Shown here piece after piece: positions 43,575 to 53,434 of a DNA stretch of 64,000 bases (position 1 is the stretch's first letter; every line of letters starts with the position of its first letter). Under the pieces are notes generated by a model, which saw only the letters and a program-made list of their open reading frames with translations, was not told the DNA's origin and searched no databases. The translations under genes and the position numbers were made by a program. Source of the stretch: Caballeronia telluris (lineage in GTDB: Bacteria; Pseudomonadota; Gammaproteobacteria; Burkholderiales; Burkholderiaceae); assembly GCF_001544495.1 (NCBI RefSeq), contig NZ_FCNZ02000008.1, positions 62,001-126,000 of the forward strand, read 5' to 3'.

Positions 43575-44012
43575 CTATCCGATGAGAAGCGGTTCGAGCG
43601 CCGCGACGAACGCCTCGGGCAGCGTCACGGGCCGGCGCGTCTCGCGGTCCACGTAGACGTGCACGAAATGCCCTTGCGCCGCCGCTTCGTTCCCGCCTTC
43701 GCTGAAGATCGCCACTTCGTAGCGCACGCTCGTCGTGCCGAGCGTCGCCACCCGCAAGCCGGCGTCGACGCGCTCGGGAAACGCGATCGACGCGAAGTAG
43801 TTGCACCGCGTCTCGACGACGAGGCCGATGGTCGCGCCATGCTCGAAGTCGAGCACCCCCGCGCGCATCAGATACTCGTTCACCACGGTGTCGAAGTAGC
43901 TGTAGTAGACGACGTTGTTCACGTGGCCGTAGACGTCGTTATCGGACCAGCGCGTCGGGATCGTCAGGAAGTGCGGATAGTCCGCGCGGGTCGCAGGAGA
44001 CGGCTTGCTCAT
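43575..44012 (-). CDS. Acyl-CoA thioesterase, 4HBT hot-dog fold
   Basis: 145 residues. TRWSDNDVYGHVNNVVYYSYFD carries the catalytic Asp of 4-hydroxybenzoyl-CoA thioesterase-like proteins (YbgC/FcbC group), in part DNDVYGHVNN. The length is standard for a single hot-dog domain, active as a tetramer. It hydrolyses acyl- or aryl-CoA esters; substrate unknown. It sits 3 bp after the alcohol dehydrogenase gene and 2 bp before the permease gene, so all are cotranscribed. Confidence 0.85.
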   Translation of the reverse strand: MSKPSPATRADYPHFLTIPTRWSDNDVYGHVNNVVYYSYFDTVVNEYLMRAGVLDFEHGATIGLVVETRCNYFASIAFPERVDAGLRVATLGTTSVRYEVAIFSEGGNEAAAQGHFVHVYVDRETRRPVTLPEAFVAALEPLLIG

Positions 44013-44015
44013 CGT

Positions 44016-45164
44016 TCAGAGCGACTCCGCGAGCATGTGCCGGTAGTCGTCCGCGCTCGCCTCGCGCGGATTCGTCTTGTGGCAGTGATCCGCAAGGGCG
44101 CCCGCAACGACCTTGTCGAACATGCTCGCATCGACGCCCATCTGCGAGAGATGCGTCGGCAAGCCGAGACGCGCGGTCATGTCGTGCAGCGCCTGTGCGA
44201 GGTCCGCCTCCGCCGGCAGGTTCATCACGCGGCGCATGCGCGCGTAGCGGTTATCGGCGACGACCGTCGGCGCCGATTCGTTGAAGCGCAGCACGGCGGG
44301 CAGCACGACCGCGTTCAGCGTGCCGTGATGCAGCGACGTGCGTCCGTCCACGGCGAGGCCGCCGAGCGGATGCGACAGCGAATGCACGCAGCCGAGGCCC
44401 TTCTGGAACGCCATCGCGCCCTGCATCGACGCGCTCATCATCGCGAGGCGCGCGTCGCGGTCCTGGCCGTCGTTCGTCGCGCGCTCGATGTGCGCCCACG
44501 CGCGCTCAAGCCCGTCGAGCGCGATGCCGTCGGCGGGCGGATTGAACGCGGGCGCGAGGAAGGTTTCGATGCAATGCGCGATCGCGTCCATGCCGGTCGC
44601 GGCCGTCAGCCCCGAAGGCAGGCCGAGCGTGAGCGACGGATCGCAGATCGCCGATTTCGGCAGCAGATGCCACGAGTGAAAGCCGAGCTTGCGGCCGTCG
44701 TTCAGGATGATGATCGCGCCGCGCGCCACTTCGCTGCCGGTGCCTGAGGTCGTCGGGATGGCGATCAGCGGCGCGGCCGCCTCCGTGATCTTGCCGCTGC
44801 CGCCTTCGATGGTCGCGTATTCGGTGAGCGTGCCCGGATGCGTCGCTGCGATCGCGACGCCCTTCGCGAGATCGATCGACGAACCGCCGCCCACGGCGAC
44901 CAAGCCGTCGCAATCTTCGCGGCGGTACATGTCGGCGGCCTTCAGCACCATCGCCTCGGTCGGGTTCGACGGCGTTTCGTCGAACACCGGCAGTTCGCCG
45001 AGCTTCGTGCTTTCGACCGCGCGTGCCGCAAGACCGGCGGCGGCGACGCCCTTGTCGGTGATGACGAGCGGTCGCCTCATGCCGACACGCGCGCATTCGC
45101 TTTCGAGCATCGCGAGCGCGTCGTAACCGAGGTGGATGTGGGTCAGATAGAAGATGAAGGCCAT
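44016..45164 (-). CDS. Iron-containing alcohol dehydrogenase
   Basis: 382 residues, type III (Fe-ADH) family. VAVGGGSSIDLAKGVAI is the NAD-binding GGGS motif; IAIPTTSGTGSEV is the second family signature; DAIAHCIE, HSLSHPLGG and HHGTLNA provide the Asp and three His metal ligands. It interconverts an alcohol and an aldehyde or ketone with NAD(P). As first gene of an operon with a thioesterase and a Liv-type transporter it probably belongs to uptake and breakdown of one organic compound, which I cannot name. ATG 45164 has AGGA 7 bp upstream; the longer frame to 45227 is rejected. Confidence 0.9.
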   Translation of the reverse strand: MAFIFYLTHIHLGYDALAMLESECARVGMRRPLVITDKGVAAAGLAARAVESTKLGELPVFDETPSNPTEAMVLKAADMYRREDCDGLVAVGGGSSIDLAKGVAIAATHPGTLTEYATIEGGSGKITEAAAPLIAIPTTSGTGSEVARGAIIILNDGRKLGFHSWHLLPKSAICDPSLTLGLPSGLTAATGMDAIAHCIETFLAPAFNPPADGIALDGLERAWAHIERATNDGQDRDARLAMMSASMQGAMAFQKGLGCVHSLSHPLGGLAVDGRTSLHHGTLNAVVLPAVLRFNESAPTVVADNRYARMRRVMNLPAEADLAQALHDMTARLGLPTHLSQMGVDASMFDKVVAGALADHCHKTNPREASADDYRHMLAESL

Positions 45165-45264
45165 GACGTGTCCTGCTCGATGAGTGGGCGTGCGGCGATG
45201 GTAGGAGCCGCGCTCGACGCGTGTCAATCGGCGGTAGCGCGTAGCGCCATGCCGCCTCGACCGG

Positions 45265-46296
45265 TTACGCCGCGCACAGCGCGCGGATTTCGTCGGTGAA
45301 CTGCTCGACCGTCTCGCGCTTCGTATCCCACGCGCACATCAGCCGGCAGCCGCCCGAGCCGATGAACTGATAGAACTTCCAGCCCTTGTTGCGCAGCGCG
45401 AGCGCGACGCGCGAAGGCAGCTCGGCGAACACCGCGTTCGATTGCGGCTCGAACATCACCTTCACTTCGGGGATGCCGCCAAGACGCTCGGCCATCAGCT
45501 TCGCCATCGCGTTCGCATGGCGCGCGTTGCGCAGCCATACGTCGTTGTCGAGAAGACCCAGCCACGGCGCCGAAATGAAGCGCATCTTCGAGGCGAGCTG
45601 GCCCGCCTGCTTTAGCCGGTAAGCGAAGTCGGCGGCGAGCGCCTTGTCGAAGAAGACGACCGCCTCGCCCACCGGCAGGCCGTTCTTCGTGCCGCCGAAA
45701 CACAGCACGTCGACGCCCGCGCGCCACGTGATCTCCGACGGATGCACGTCGAGCGCCGCGACCGCATTCGCGAAACGCGCGCCGTCCATGTGCACGGTCA
45801 GATGGCGGCGCTTGGCGATCGCGGCAATCGCGCGCACTTCCTCGACGCTGTAGACCGTGCCGACCTCCGTCGACTGCGTGAGCGTGACGACCTTCGGCTT
45901 CGGATAGTGGATGTCGGCGCGGCGCGTGACGACCGCTTCGATCGCGTCCGGCGTGAGTTTGGCCGAAGCGCCGGTCGCGGTGAGGAGCTTCGAGCCGCCG
46001 GAGAAGAATTCGGGGCCGCCGCATTCGTCGGTTTCGACGTGCGCGAGTTCGTGGCAAATCACCGAGTGATACGACTGGCACAGCGACGCGAGCGCGAGCG
46101 AGTTGGCCGCCGTGCCGTTGAACACGAAAAAAACTTCGCAATCGGTCTGGAACAGGTCGCGGATGCGGTCGCAGACCTGGCTCGTCCAGGAGTCGTCGCC
46201 GTAGGACGGCTCGTGGCCGCTGTTGTTGGCGTGGATCAGCGCGGCGAGCGCTTCCGGGCAAATGCCGGCGTAGTTGTCGGAGGCGAAATGTTGCAT
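45265..46296 (-). CDS. ltaE: Low-specificity L-threonine aldolase
   Basis: 343 residues of fold-type I PLP enzymes. FASDNYAGICPEALAAL starts the conserved region; HMDGARFANAVAAL contains the PLP-binding Asp; DVLCFGGTKNGLPVGE carries the Schiff-base Lys. It cleaves threonine or allo-threonine to glycine and acetaldehyde. The ATG at 46296 gives the family start (MQHFASDN); the in-frame extension to 46440 is not conserved-looking. No obvious operon partner; the alcohol dehydrogenase lies 100 bp away on the same strand. Confidence 0.92.
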   Translation of the reverse strand: MQHFASDNYAGICPEALAALIHANNSGHEPSYGDDSWTSQVCDRIRDLFQTDCEVFFVFNGTAANSLALASLCQSYHSVICHELAHVETDECGGPEFFSGGSKLLTATGASAKLTPDAIEAVVTRRADIHYPKPKVVTLTQSTEVGTVYSVEEVRAIAAIAKRRHLTVHMDGARFANAVAALDVHPSEITWRAGVDVLCFGGTKNGLPVGEAVVFFDKALAADFAYRLKQAGQLASKMRFISAPWLGLLDNDVWLRNARHANAMAKLMAERLGGIPEVKVMFEPQSNAVFAELPSRVALALRNKGWKFYQFIGSGGCRLMCAWDTKRETVEQFTDEIRALCAA

Positions 46297-46381
46297 GCGG
46301 TTTTTCTTGTCGTGCGGTGGGACGCCCGGGCGCGCCGGGATCGGTGCGGCCATTTTATCCGCTACGACATTCGTCCGCGCC

Positions 46382-47284
46382 TCAGGCCGTGACGAGCGCC
46401 GCCGGCTGATCCGCGCGCACGTCCGAGAGCAGCAGTTCACGCAGCGCGTTCAACGCCGCCGAGAAGTGACCGTGACGCCAGACGAGCAGCGTGTCGATCA
46501 TGCCGATGTCGGGCAGCGCATGGACCGCGACGCCTTCGCTCGGCGTGCTCGTGAGCACCGCGCGCGGCGCCACGGCGACGCCCGCGCCCGCCGCCACGCA
46601 CGCGACGATCGCATGGTACGAGCCGAGTTCGAGCACGCGCGCGAGCCGCACGCCGTCGCGGTCGAACCAGCGCTCGGCATACGCGCGATACTCGCAGCCG
46701 CGCTCGAACGCGACGAGCGTCGAAAGCGTAATGTCGCGCGGGTTCCGCACGGGCGGATGTCCGCTCGGCGTGAGGAGCACGAGTTCCTCGCGGAAGACCG
46801 GCACGGAATCGAAGATGTCGGCGGGCGTCGTCGCGGCATCGGGCGCCTTCGCGACGAGCGCGGCATCGACTTCGAAATTGCGCACGCTCTCGATCAGATC
46901 GCGCGTCACGCCGGTCACGAGTTCGAGCGTCACTTCCGGCCAGCGCCGGTGATAGTCGGCGAGCGCGCGCGGCAGGCGGCTTGCGGCGGTGCTTTCCATC
47001 GTGCCGAGCCGCAGCCGTCCGCGCGGACGGTTTTCCGCGATGGCATGACGCGCCTCGTCGGCGAGCGCGAGCAGGCGCTCGGCGTAAGGCAGCAGCGTTT
47101 CCCCGGCGGGCGTCAGGACGAGGCGGCGGCCGTCGCGCGTGAAAAGCTCGGCGCCGAGCTGCGCTTCGAGCTGCCGGATGCGCGTCGTGACATTCGACTG
47201 CACGCGGTTGAGCTTGGCCGCCGCGCGCGTCACGCCGTTCTCGCGCACGACCGTGCGAAATATGTGTAGCGCTGCGAGATCCAT
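46382..47284 (-). CDS. LysR-type transcriptional regulator
   Basis: 300 residues. Residues 1-60 are the winged HTH (LHIFRTVVRENGVTRAAAKLNRVQSNVTTRI) quoted in part: VTRAAAKLNRVQSNVTTRI. Residues 90-295 form the periplasmic-binding-like effector domain. It is divergent from a YbfB-type MFS gene, the classic arrangement in which a LysR protein controls its neighbour. An ATTC-N8-GAAT inverted repeat lies in the shared region. Effector unknown. Confidence 0.9.
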   Translation of the reverse strand: MDLAALHIFRTVVRENGVTRAAAKLNRVQSNVTTRIRQLEAQLGAELFTRDGRRLVLTPAGETLLPYAERLLALADEARHAIAENRPRGRLRLGTMESTAASRLPRALADYHRRWPEVTLELVTGVTRDLIESVRNFEVDAALVAKAPDAATTPADIFDSVPVFREELVLLTPSGHPPVRNPRDITLSTLVAFERGCEYRAYAERWFDRDGVRLARVLELGSYHAIVACVAAGAGVAVAPRAVLTSTPSEGVAVHALPDIGMIDTLLVWRHGHFSAALNALRELLLSDVRADQPAALVTA

Positions 47285-47319
47285 TTGAATCTCCCCATGA
47301 GATGCATTTATTCTCGATT

Positions 47320-47335
47320 ATTCATTTTTCAGAAT
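47320..47335. promoter_or_regulatory. Possible LysR-type operator between the divergent regulator and MFS genes
   Basis: ATTC (47320-47323) and GAAT (47332-47335) form a short inverted repeat in the only AT-rich part of the 100 bp divergent region, compatible with the loose T-N11-A rule. Short arms make this tentative. Confidence 0.35.
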
Positions 47336-47384
47336 GGATCGGTCAAGCTAGGATATTTTGTATCCTCTCGTTCTCGGCCTGATC

Positions 47385-48563
47385 ATGTCCGCTTCCATGC
47401 CCCTTCCCCTTTCCGCCGGCCGCCCCGCCCGTGACGCCGCGCTCGGCTGCGCGGTCGTGCTGGCCGTCGCGCTCGGTGTCGGGCGTTTCGCCTTCACGCC
47501 CCTTTTGCCGATGATGCTCGCGAGCGGCGCCATCGACATCCGCCACGGCGGCTGGCTCGCGTCGTGCAACTACGCGGGTTATTTCGTCGGCGCGCTGACC
47601 TGCGCGGCGATCGCCGTCGATCACGCGAAGATGGTCCGCGTCGGGCTTGTGGCGACGGTCGTGCTGACGTTCGCGATGGGCGTGATCGATGCGTTCTGGG
47701 TGTGGGCCGTCGTGCGCTTCGTCGCGGGCGTCGTCAGCGCGTGGACGTTCGTGTTCGCCTCGCAATGGGGACTGCGGCGGCTGGCCGAACTCGGCGCGCC
47801 CGCGTGGGGCGGCGTGATCTATACCGGGCCGGGCTTCGGCATCGTCGTCACCGGATTGATCGGCGCGGCGGCGGGGCCGCTCGGCGCGAATGCCACGTGG
47901 ATCGGCTTCGCGGTGCTGTCGGCCGTGGCGGGCGCGTTCGTCTGGCGGACCTTTCGTGGCACCCCGCAAGCCGCGCCCGTCGCGAGTCACCGCGCGCCCG
48001 TTGCAACAGCCGGCGCCGAGGCCGGCTGGCTCATCGTGCTGTATGGCTTGCCGGGCTTCGGCTACATCATCACCGCGACGTTCCTGCCGGTGATCGCCCG
48101 GCACGCGCTGCCCGGTTCGATTTGGCCGGACCTGTTCTGGCCGGTGTTCGGCGTGGCGCTGATCGTCGGCGCGCTGCTCGCCGCGCGTCTGCCGTTGCAC
48201 TGGGACAATCGCACGCTGCTCGCGGGTTCCTACGTGTTGCAGGCGGTCGGCATCGCGCTCGGCATCGTCTTTCCGACGACGGCCGGCTTCGCGATCGGCA
48301 GCGTGCTGATCGGCTTGCCGTTCACGGCAATTACCTTGTTCGCGATGCGCGAGGCGCGCCGGCTGCGCGGCGAGCGCGCCGCCGGGCTAATGGGCTATGC
48401 GACAGCCGCCTACGGTCTCGGACAGATCGCCGGCCCGCTCGTCGCCGCGCCGATCGCCGCGCATACCGGTTCTTTTTCCATCGCGTTGTGGATCGCGGCG
48501 GGAGCGCTCGTCGCGGGGAGCGTCGGGCTGATGGGCGTCGCGGCGCGGCATCGGCTGCCATAG
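47385..48563 (+). CDS. YbfB/YjiJ family MFS transporter
   Basis: 392 residues with 12 predicted helices. ALGVGRFAFTPLLPMMLASG is the hallmark first helix of the YbfB/YjiJ family, and YTGPGFGIVVTGLIG and YGLPGFGYIITATFLP are repeated half-motifs. Substrate unknown. Start chosen at ATG 47385; TTG at 47358 with AGGA five bases upstream would add nine residues and is a serious alternative. Probably controlled by the divergent LysR protein. Confidence 0.85.
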   Translation: MSASMPLPLSAGRPARDAALGCAVVLAVALGVGRFAFTPLLPMMLASGAIDIRHGGWLASCNYAGYFVGALTCAAIAVDHAKMVRVGLVATVVLTFAMGVIDAFWVWAVVRFVAGVVSAWTFVFASQWGLRRLAELGAPAWGGVIYTGPGFGIVVTGLIGAAAGPLGANATWIGFAVLSAVAGAFVWRTFRGTPQAAPVASHRAPVATAGAEAGWLIVLYGLPGFGYIITATFLPVIARHALPGSIWPDLFWPVFGVALIVGALLAARLPLHWDNRTLLAGSYVLQAVGIALGIVFPTTAGFAIGSVLIGLPFTAITLFAMREARRLRGERAAGLMGYATAAYGLGQIAGPLVAAPIAAHTGSFSIALWIAAGALVAGSVGLMGVAARHRLP

Positions 48564-48581
48564 CGCGCCGCGCCTCGACCG

Positions 48582-48818
48582 TTACTTCGCGGCCGGCTGA
48601 CTGGCCGCGGCGTCCTTCTGCGCCTTGTCCTTCTTGCTCGCTTCGTGATGGCCGATTGCGCAGCCGCCCGCCGCGCCGACCGCGCCGTGCTTGCCGGCCA
48701 CATGCCCTGCCACGCCGCCGACCGCCGCCCCTTCAATGCATCCCTTCGCCTGTACCGCACCTGCGGCGAAAAGCATCGTCGATGCAGCGAGAGCGCAAGT
48801 TGCAAGTTTGATCTTCAT
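48582..48818 (-). CDS. Small exported glycine-rich protein
   Basis: 78 residues. A clear signal peptide (MKIKLATCALAASTMLFAAG, cleavage near VQA-KG) is followed by a Gly/Ala/His-rich stretch with glycine-zipper character (GAAVGGVAGHVAGKHGAVG) and a lysine/alanine-rich tail. Two cysteines (C27 and C53) could form a disulfide. Function unknown; such small proteins are common in the Burkholderia envelope. Stop is 18 bp from the convergent MFS stop. Confidence 0.72.
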   Translation of the reverse strand: MKIKLATCALAASTMLFAAGAVQAKGCIEGAAVGGVAGHVAGKHGAVGAAGGCAIGHHEASKKDKAQKDAAASQPAAK

Positions 48819-48922
48819 TCGATGTCGTCCTGTGGTGGTTGGAAGTCACAGGACAGTTGCACGGGACGTACCTGACATCGCGTAATCTCCGGCGCATCGA
48901 AATGAAGGCAAAAAAGAAAGCG

Positions 48923-48951
48923 AAAAAAATGCCCCGTCGAGACGGGGCATT
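48923..48951 (-). terminator. Rho-independent terminator of alaS
   Basis: An 11 bp stem (48929-48938/39 with 48941-48951) around a 2-nt centre is followed on the minus strand by seven T residues (48923-48929), 22 bp after the alaS stop. Confidence 0.9.
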
Positions 48952-48972
48952 GGTTCGTCGTGGCGATGCGCT

Positions 48973-51597
48973 TCAGAGTTGCTGCTGGACCCAGCCCGTC
49001 ACGCCCGCGAGCGCCGCCGGCAGGTTCGCCGGCTCGGTGCCGCCCGCCTGCGCCATGTCGGGCCGACCGCCGCCCTTGCCGCCCACCTGCTGCGCGACGA
49101 AGTTGACGAGCTCGCCCGCCTTCACCTTCTTCGACGCATCCGCCGTCACGCCCGCGATCAGGCTCACCTTGCCGCCCTCGACCGACGCGAGCACGATCGC
49201 CGCGCTCTTCAGCTTGTCCTTCAGTTTGTCGACGGTTTCGCGCAGCGTCTTCACGTCCGCGCCTTCGAGTTGCGCGGCGAGCACCTGGACGCCTGCAACG
49301 TCGACCGCCTGCGACACGAGTTCGTCGCCCTGGCTCGATGCGAGCTTCGACTTCAGCGCGCCGAGCTCCTTCTCCAGCGACTTCACGTGCTCCTGAACCT
49401 GCGCGATGCGCTGGGTCAGTTCCGACGGCTGCGCCTTCAGCACGGCAGCGGCCGCGTTGATGCGCGAGTCGAGTTCCTGCACGAAGCGGACGGCGTTGTC
49501 GCCGGTGATCGCCTCGACGCGGCGAATGCCCGCCGCCACGCCGCCTTCCATCACGATCTTGAAGAAGCCGATGTCGCCGGTGCGCCGAACGTGCGTGCCG
49601 CCGCAGAGTTCGCGCGAGAAACCGAGGTCGAGCACGCGCACGGTGTCGCCGTACTTCTCGCCGAAGAGTGCCATCGCGCCGCCCTTCACGGCTTCGTCGT
49701 AGGGCAGCACGCGCACGATGCCCGGCGCGTTCGCCAGCACTTCCTCGTTCACGATCTGCTCGACGCGACGGATCTGCCCGTCGGTCATCGGCGCATTGTG
49801 CGCGAAGTCGAAGCGGGTCTTGTCCGCGTCGACGAGCGAGCCCTTTTGCTGCACATGGCCGCCGAGCACTTCGCGCAGCGCCTTGTGCATCAGGTGCGTC
49901 GCCGAGTGGTTGCGCGCGGTGCGGGCGCGGCGGATCGCGTCGATTTCGGCCTTCACGACGTCGCCGAGCCTGAGCGCGCCCTGTTCCAGCGTGCCGTGAT
50001 GGCCGACGACGTCCGCCTGCACCTTCAGCGTGTCGAGCACGGTAAAGCGCACGCTCGCGTTCGCGAGCACGCCCTGGTCGCCCGCCTGACCGCCGGATTC
50101 GGCGTAGAACGGCGTGTGATCGAGCACGACGACCGCGTCCTGCCCGGCCTTCACTTCGTTCACCGACGCGCCATCGACATACAGCGCGACGATCTTCGCG
50201 TCGTCGAAGATTTCCTTCTCGTAGCCGTGGAACGTGGTCTTCGCGCCCGAGTAGTCGAGGCCCGCCGCGATCTTGAACTTGCCGGCCGCGCGCGCCTGCT
50301 CGCGCTGGCGAGCCATGGCGTCGTCGAACGCGGGTTCGTCGACCGTCATGCCGCGCTCGCGGCACACGTCCGCCGTGAGGTCGAGCGGGAAGCCGTAGGT
50401 GTCGTGCAGCTTGAACGCGAGTTCGCCGTCCAACTGCTTCACGCCCTTCTGCTCCAGCGCCGCGAGTTCGCCTTCGAGAATGGACATGCCGTGCTCGATC
50501 GTTTCGAAGAAGCGCTCTTCTTCCTGGCGCAAAACGTCGGTGACACGCGCCTGTGCGTCCTTCAGTTCCGGATACGCGGCGCCCATTTCGTCGACCAGAT
50601 CGGCGACGAGCTTATGGAAGAACGCGCCCTTGCGGCCGAGCTTGTAGCCGTGGCGGATCGCGCGGCGCACGATCCGGCGCAGCACGTAGCCGCGGCCTTC
50701 GTTGCCGGGAATCACACCGTCGACGATCAAGAACGAGCACGCGCGGATGTGGTCGGCGATCACCTTCAGCGAATTGTTCGTGAGGTCCGCCGTATCCGTT
50801 TCGCGCGCCGCCGCGTGGATCAGCTTCTGGAACAGGTCGATCTCGTAGTTGCTGTGGACGTGTTGCAGCACGGCCGCAAGGCGTTCGAGGCCCATGCCCG
50901 TATCGACGCACTGCTTGGGCAGCGGCGTCATGTTGCCTTGCGCGTCGCGGTTGAACTGCATGAACACGAGATTCCAGATCTCGATGAAACGGTCGCCGTC
51001 TTCTTCAGGCGACCCCGGTGGGCCGCCCCAGATTTCCGGGCCGTGGTCGTAGAACACTTCCGAGCACGGACCGCAGGGGCCGGTATCGGCCATCTGCCAG
51101 AAGTTGTCCGACGCGTAGCGTGCGCCCTTGTTGTCGCCGATGCGGATGATCCGCTCGGGCGGCACGCCGATTTCCTTTTCCCAGATGCCGTAGGCTTCGT
51201 CGTCTTCCTGATAGACGGTGACGGTCAGCTTGTCCGCCGGCAACTGGTAGACCTTCGTCAGCAGTTCCCAGCAATAGTGGATGGCGTCGCGCTTGAAGTA
51301 ATCGCCGAACGAGAAGTTGCCGAGCATCTCGAAGAACGTGTGATGGCGCGCGGTGTAGCCGACGTTCTCCAGGTCGTTGTGCTTGCCGCCCGCGCGCACG
51401 CTGCGCTGCGCGGTGGTCGCGCGCGAATACGGGCGCGACTCCGCGCCGAGGAACACGTCCTTGAACTGGACCATGCCCGAGTTGGTGAAGAGCAGCGTCG
51501 GATCGTTGCCGGGCACGAGGCTCGACGAACGGACGATCGTATGGCCCTTCGATTCGAAGAACTTCAGGAATTTCTCGCGTATTTCGGCAGCTTTCAT
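48973..51597 (-). CDS. alaS: Alanyl-tRNA synthetase
   Basis: 874 residues, class II synthetase. [14 protein letters not shown] begins the catalytic core; [22 protein letters not shown] is quoted in part as [29 protein letters not shown] is motif 2 region. The editing domain carries [12 protein letters not shown] and CGGTH zinc-binding motifs. The C-terminal C-Ala domain ends [11 protein letters not shown]. It charges tRNA-Ala and edits mischarged Ser/Gly. ATG 51597 matches homologues ([10 protein letters not shown]). A TATAAT lies 165 bp upstream. Confidence 0.97.
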   Translation of the reverse strand: MKAAEIREKFLKFFESKGHTIVRSSSLVPGNDPTLLFTNSGMVQFKDVFLGAESRPYSRATTAQRSVRAGGKHNDLENVGYTARHHTFFEMLGNFSFGDYFKRDAIHYCWELLTKVYQLPADKLTVTVYQEDDEAYGIWEKEIGVPPERIIRIGDNKGARYASDNFWQMADTGPCGPCSEVFYDHGPEIWGGPPGSPEEDGDRFIEIWNLVFMQFNRDAQGNMTPLPKQCVDTGMGLERLAAVLQHVHSNYEIDLFQKLIHAAARETDTADLTNNSLKVIADHIRACSFLIVDGVIPGNEGRGYVLRRIVRRAIRHGYKLGRKGAFFHKLVADLVDEMGAAYPELKDAQARVTDVLRQEEERFFETIEHGMSILEGELAALEQKGVKQLDGELAFKLHDTYGFPLDLTADVCRERGMTVDEPAFDDAMARQREQARAAGKFKIAAGLDYSGAKTTFHGYEKEIFDDAKIVALYVDGASVNEVKAGQDAVVVLDHTPFYAESGGQAGDQGVLANASVRFTVLDTLKVQADVVGHHGTLEQGALRLGDVVKAEIDAIRRARTARNHSATHLMHKALREVLGGHVQQKGSLVDADKTRFDFAHNAPMTDGQIRRVEQIVNEEVLANAPGIVRVLPYDEAVKGGAMALFGEKYGDTVRVLDLGFSRELCGGTHVRRTGDIGFFKIVMEGGVAAGIRRVEAITGDNAVRFVQELDSRINAAAAVLKAQPSELTQRIAQVQEHVKSLEKELGALKSKLASSQGDELVSQAVDVAGVQVLAAQLEGADVKTLRETVDKLKDKLKSAAIVLASVEGGKVSLIAGVTADASKKVKAGELVNFVAQQVGGKGGGRPDMAQAGGTEPANLPAALAGVTGWVQQQL

Positions 51598-51946
51598 GGC
51601 GTAACTGGGGCGGTCTGCTGTTTTGTGATGCGTCGGACTGGCGGTGCGGCTTCGCTGAACCACGCTGAGGTCGAATGCGCGCTTTGCGTTCGCCGCGGCC
51701 CGCCGGGCGTTTTCTGCCGCGCCCGTTGCCGGCGCGGCCTTGATTCAAAAGGTGATTGTCGATTATACGGGATCACATGCGGGTTGCCGGTGCATGAAGA
51801 TCGCGTCCGGGGCGCATCTGTGCGAGAGTCGCGTTGGAGGAGCGCCGGATTCGCGTCGGCGCGCTCCCCGATATCGTGCGCGTCCTGCGCTTTTTTCGCG
51901 CACTGAACCGCCAGAACGAAGCAGACCGAAACAGGAAGGGAGGAAG
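51598..51946. other. Divergent intergenic region alaS / CoA-transferase
   Basis: 349 bp without a gene. A -10 TATAAT for alaS lies at 51762-51767 on the minus strand. On the plus strand TTGATT (51740-51745) and TATACG (51764-51769) might form an overlapping promoter for the CoA-transferase. The 165 bp alaS leader shows no recognisable riboswitch or T-box. Confidence 0.5.
51762..51767 (-). promoter_or_regulatory. -10 element, probable alaS promoter
   Basis: Perfect TATAAT on the minus strand in the only AT-rich part of the divergent region. The hexamer 17 bp upstream is a weak -35. Confidence 0.45.
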
Positions 51947-53167
51947 ATGGGAGCCTTGAGTCATATCCGCGTGCTGGACCTGACCCGCGTGCTCGCGGGG
52001 CCGTGGTGCGGGCAGACCTTCGCCGATTTCGGCGCCGACGTCATCAAGATCGAACGTCCGGAAACCGGCGACGATACGCGCCATTGGGGCCCGCCGTATC
52101 TGAAGACGCCCGATGGCGCCGATACCCGCGAAGCCGCCTACTATCTGGCCGCGAACCGCAATAAGCGCTCGGTGACCGTCGATATCGCATCGCCCGAAGG
52201 TCAGCGGATCATCCGAGAACTGGCGGCGCAAAGCGACGTCGTGCTGGAGAACTACAAGGTCGGCCAGTTGAAGAAGTACGGGCTCGACTACGAATCGCTG
52301 AAAGCAGTGAAGCCCGATCTCGTCTACTGCTCGGTCACGGGCTTCGGGCAGACGGGCCCGTATGCGTCGCGCGCGGGGTACGACTTCATCATCCAGGGGA
52401 TCGGCGGCTTCATGAGCATCACCGGCGAGCGCGACGGCCAGCCGGGCGGCGGTCCGCAGAAGGCGGGCGTCGCGATCGCGGACCTGATGACCGGCATGTA
52501 CGCGACGGTCGGCGTGATGGCCGCGCTCGCACACCGCGACCGCACGGGCGAAGGGCAATACGTCGACATGGCGCTGCTCGACGTGCAGGTCGCGATGCTC
52601 GCCAACATGAACACGAACTTCCTCGCGAGCGGCCAGCCGCCGGTGCGCTGGGGCAACGCGCATCCGAACATCGTGCCGTACCAGACGTTCCAGACGAGCG
52701 ACGGCTGGATCATCGTCGCGGTGGGCAACGACGGTCAGTTCCGCAAGTTCGTCGAGGCGGGCGGCCGGCCGGAACTCGCCGACGATCCGCGCTTTTCGAC
52801 CAATCCGTCGCGCGTGCGCAACCGCGAGACGCTCGTGCCGATCCTCGCGGCGATGGTGCGCGAGCGCGGCAAGCACGACTGGCTGGCGGCGCTCGAAGCG
52901 GCGGGCGTGCCGTGCGGGCCGATCAACGATCTGGGCGAAGTGTTCGAGGACCCGCAGGTGGTCGCGCGCGGGATGCAGGTCGAACTGCCGCATCCGGCGG
53001 GCGGACACGTCAAGCTCGTGCGCAGCCCGATCAAGATGAGCGCCACGCCGCCCGAGGCGCGCCTGCACCCGCCGATGCTCGGCGAGCATACGGACAGCGT
53101 GCTGCGCGAGCTGCTCGGTTACGACGATGCGCTCATCGCGCAGTTGCGGGAATCGAAGGCGATCTGA
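51947..53167 (+). CDS. CaiB/BaiF (class III) CoA-transferase
   Basis: 406 residues. LSHIRVLDLTRVLAGPWCGQ is the family N-terminus; IKIERPETGDDTR and KRSVTVDIASPEGQ follow; GYDFIIQGIGG contains the catalytic Asp corresponding to Asp169 of formyl-CoA transferase. The protein fits the large group annotated as formyl-CoA or succinyl-CoA:dicarboxylate transferases; exact substrates cannot be read from the sequence. GGAAGGGAGGAAG directly before the ATG is a strong ribosome site. Stands alone. Confidence 0.9.
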   Translation: MGALSHIRVLDLTRVLAGPWCGQTFADFGADVIKIERPETGDDTRHWGPPYLKTPDGADTREAAYYLAANRNKRSVTVDIASPEGQRIIRELAAQSDVVLENYKVGQLKKYGLDYESLKAVKPDLVYCSVTGFGQTGPYASRAGYDFIIQGIGGFMSITGERDGQPGGGPQKAGVAIADLMTGMYATVGVMAALAHRDRTGEGQYVDMALLDVQVAMLANMNTNFLASGQPPVRWGNAHPNIVPYQTFQTSDGWIIVAVGNDGQFRKFVEAGGRPELADDPRFSTNPSRVRNRETLVPILAAMVRERGKHDWLAALEAAGVPCGPINDLGEVFEDPQVVARGMQVELPHPAGGHVKLVRSPIKMSATPPEARLHPPMLGEHTDSVLRELLGYDDALIAQLRESKAI

Positions 53168-53221
53168 GCGCCGGTCAGCCCGGACTTGCGCGGCGGCCCC
53201 GCCCGGCAGGTCAAAGCGAGC

Positions 53222-53434
53222 TTAGCGTGTGCCCGCGCCGATCAGGCCACCGGCGGCGGCGCCCGCGATCGTGCCGATCGGGCCGCCCGTGAGCACGTAG
53301 CCGAGCGCGCCGCCCGCGCCCGCGCCGATGGCGGCGTGCGCCTGCTGGCGGCTCATTCCGGAGCAGGCGGCGAGGCTCGCCACGAGGGCGCCGGCGGCGG
53401 CGAGCTTGATGGTCGTGTACGCGATCTTGTTCAT
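53222..53434 (-). CDS. OsmB-like glycine-zipper lipoprotein
   Basis: 70 residues. MNKIAYTTIKLAAAGALVAS leads to the lipobox LAAC (C24), so the mature protein should be lipid-anchored. The rest is a glycine-zipper helix (AAIGAGAGGALGYVLTGGP then GTIAGAAAGGLIGAG), as in OsmB and similar envelope-stress lipoproteins. GGACAACTCGACC precedes the ATG. Function in this organism unknown. Confidence 0.8.
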   Translation of the reverse strand: MNKIAYTTIKLAAAGALVASLAACSGMSRQQAHAAIGAGAGGALGYVLTGGPIGTIAGAAAGGLIGAGTR

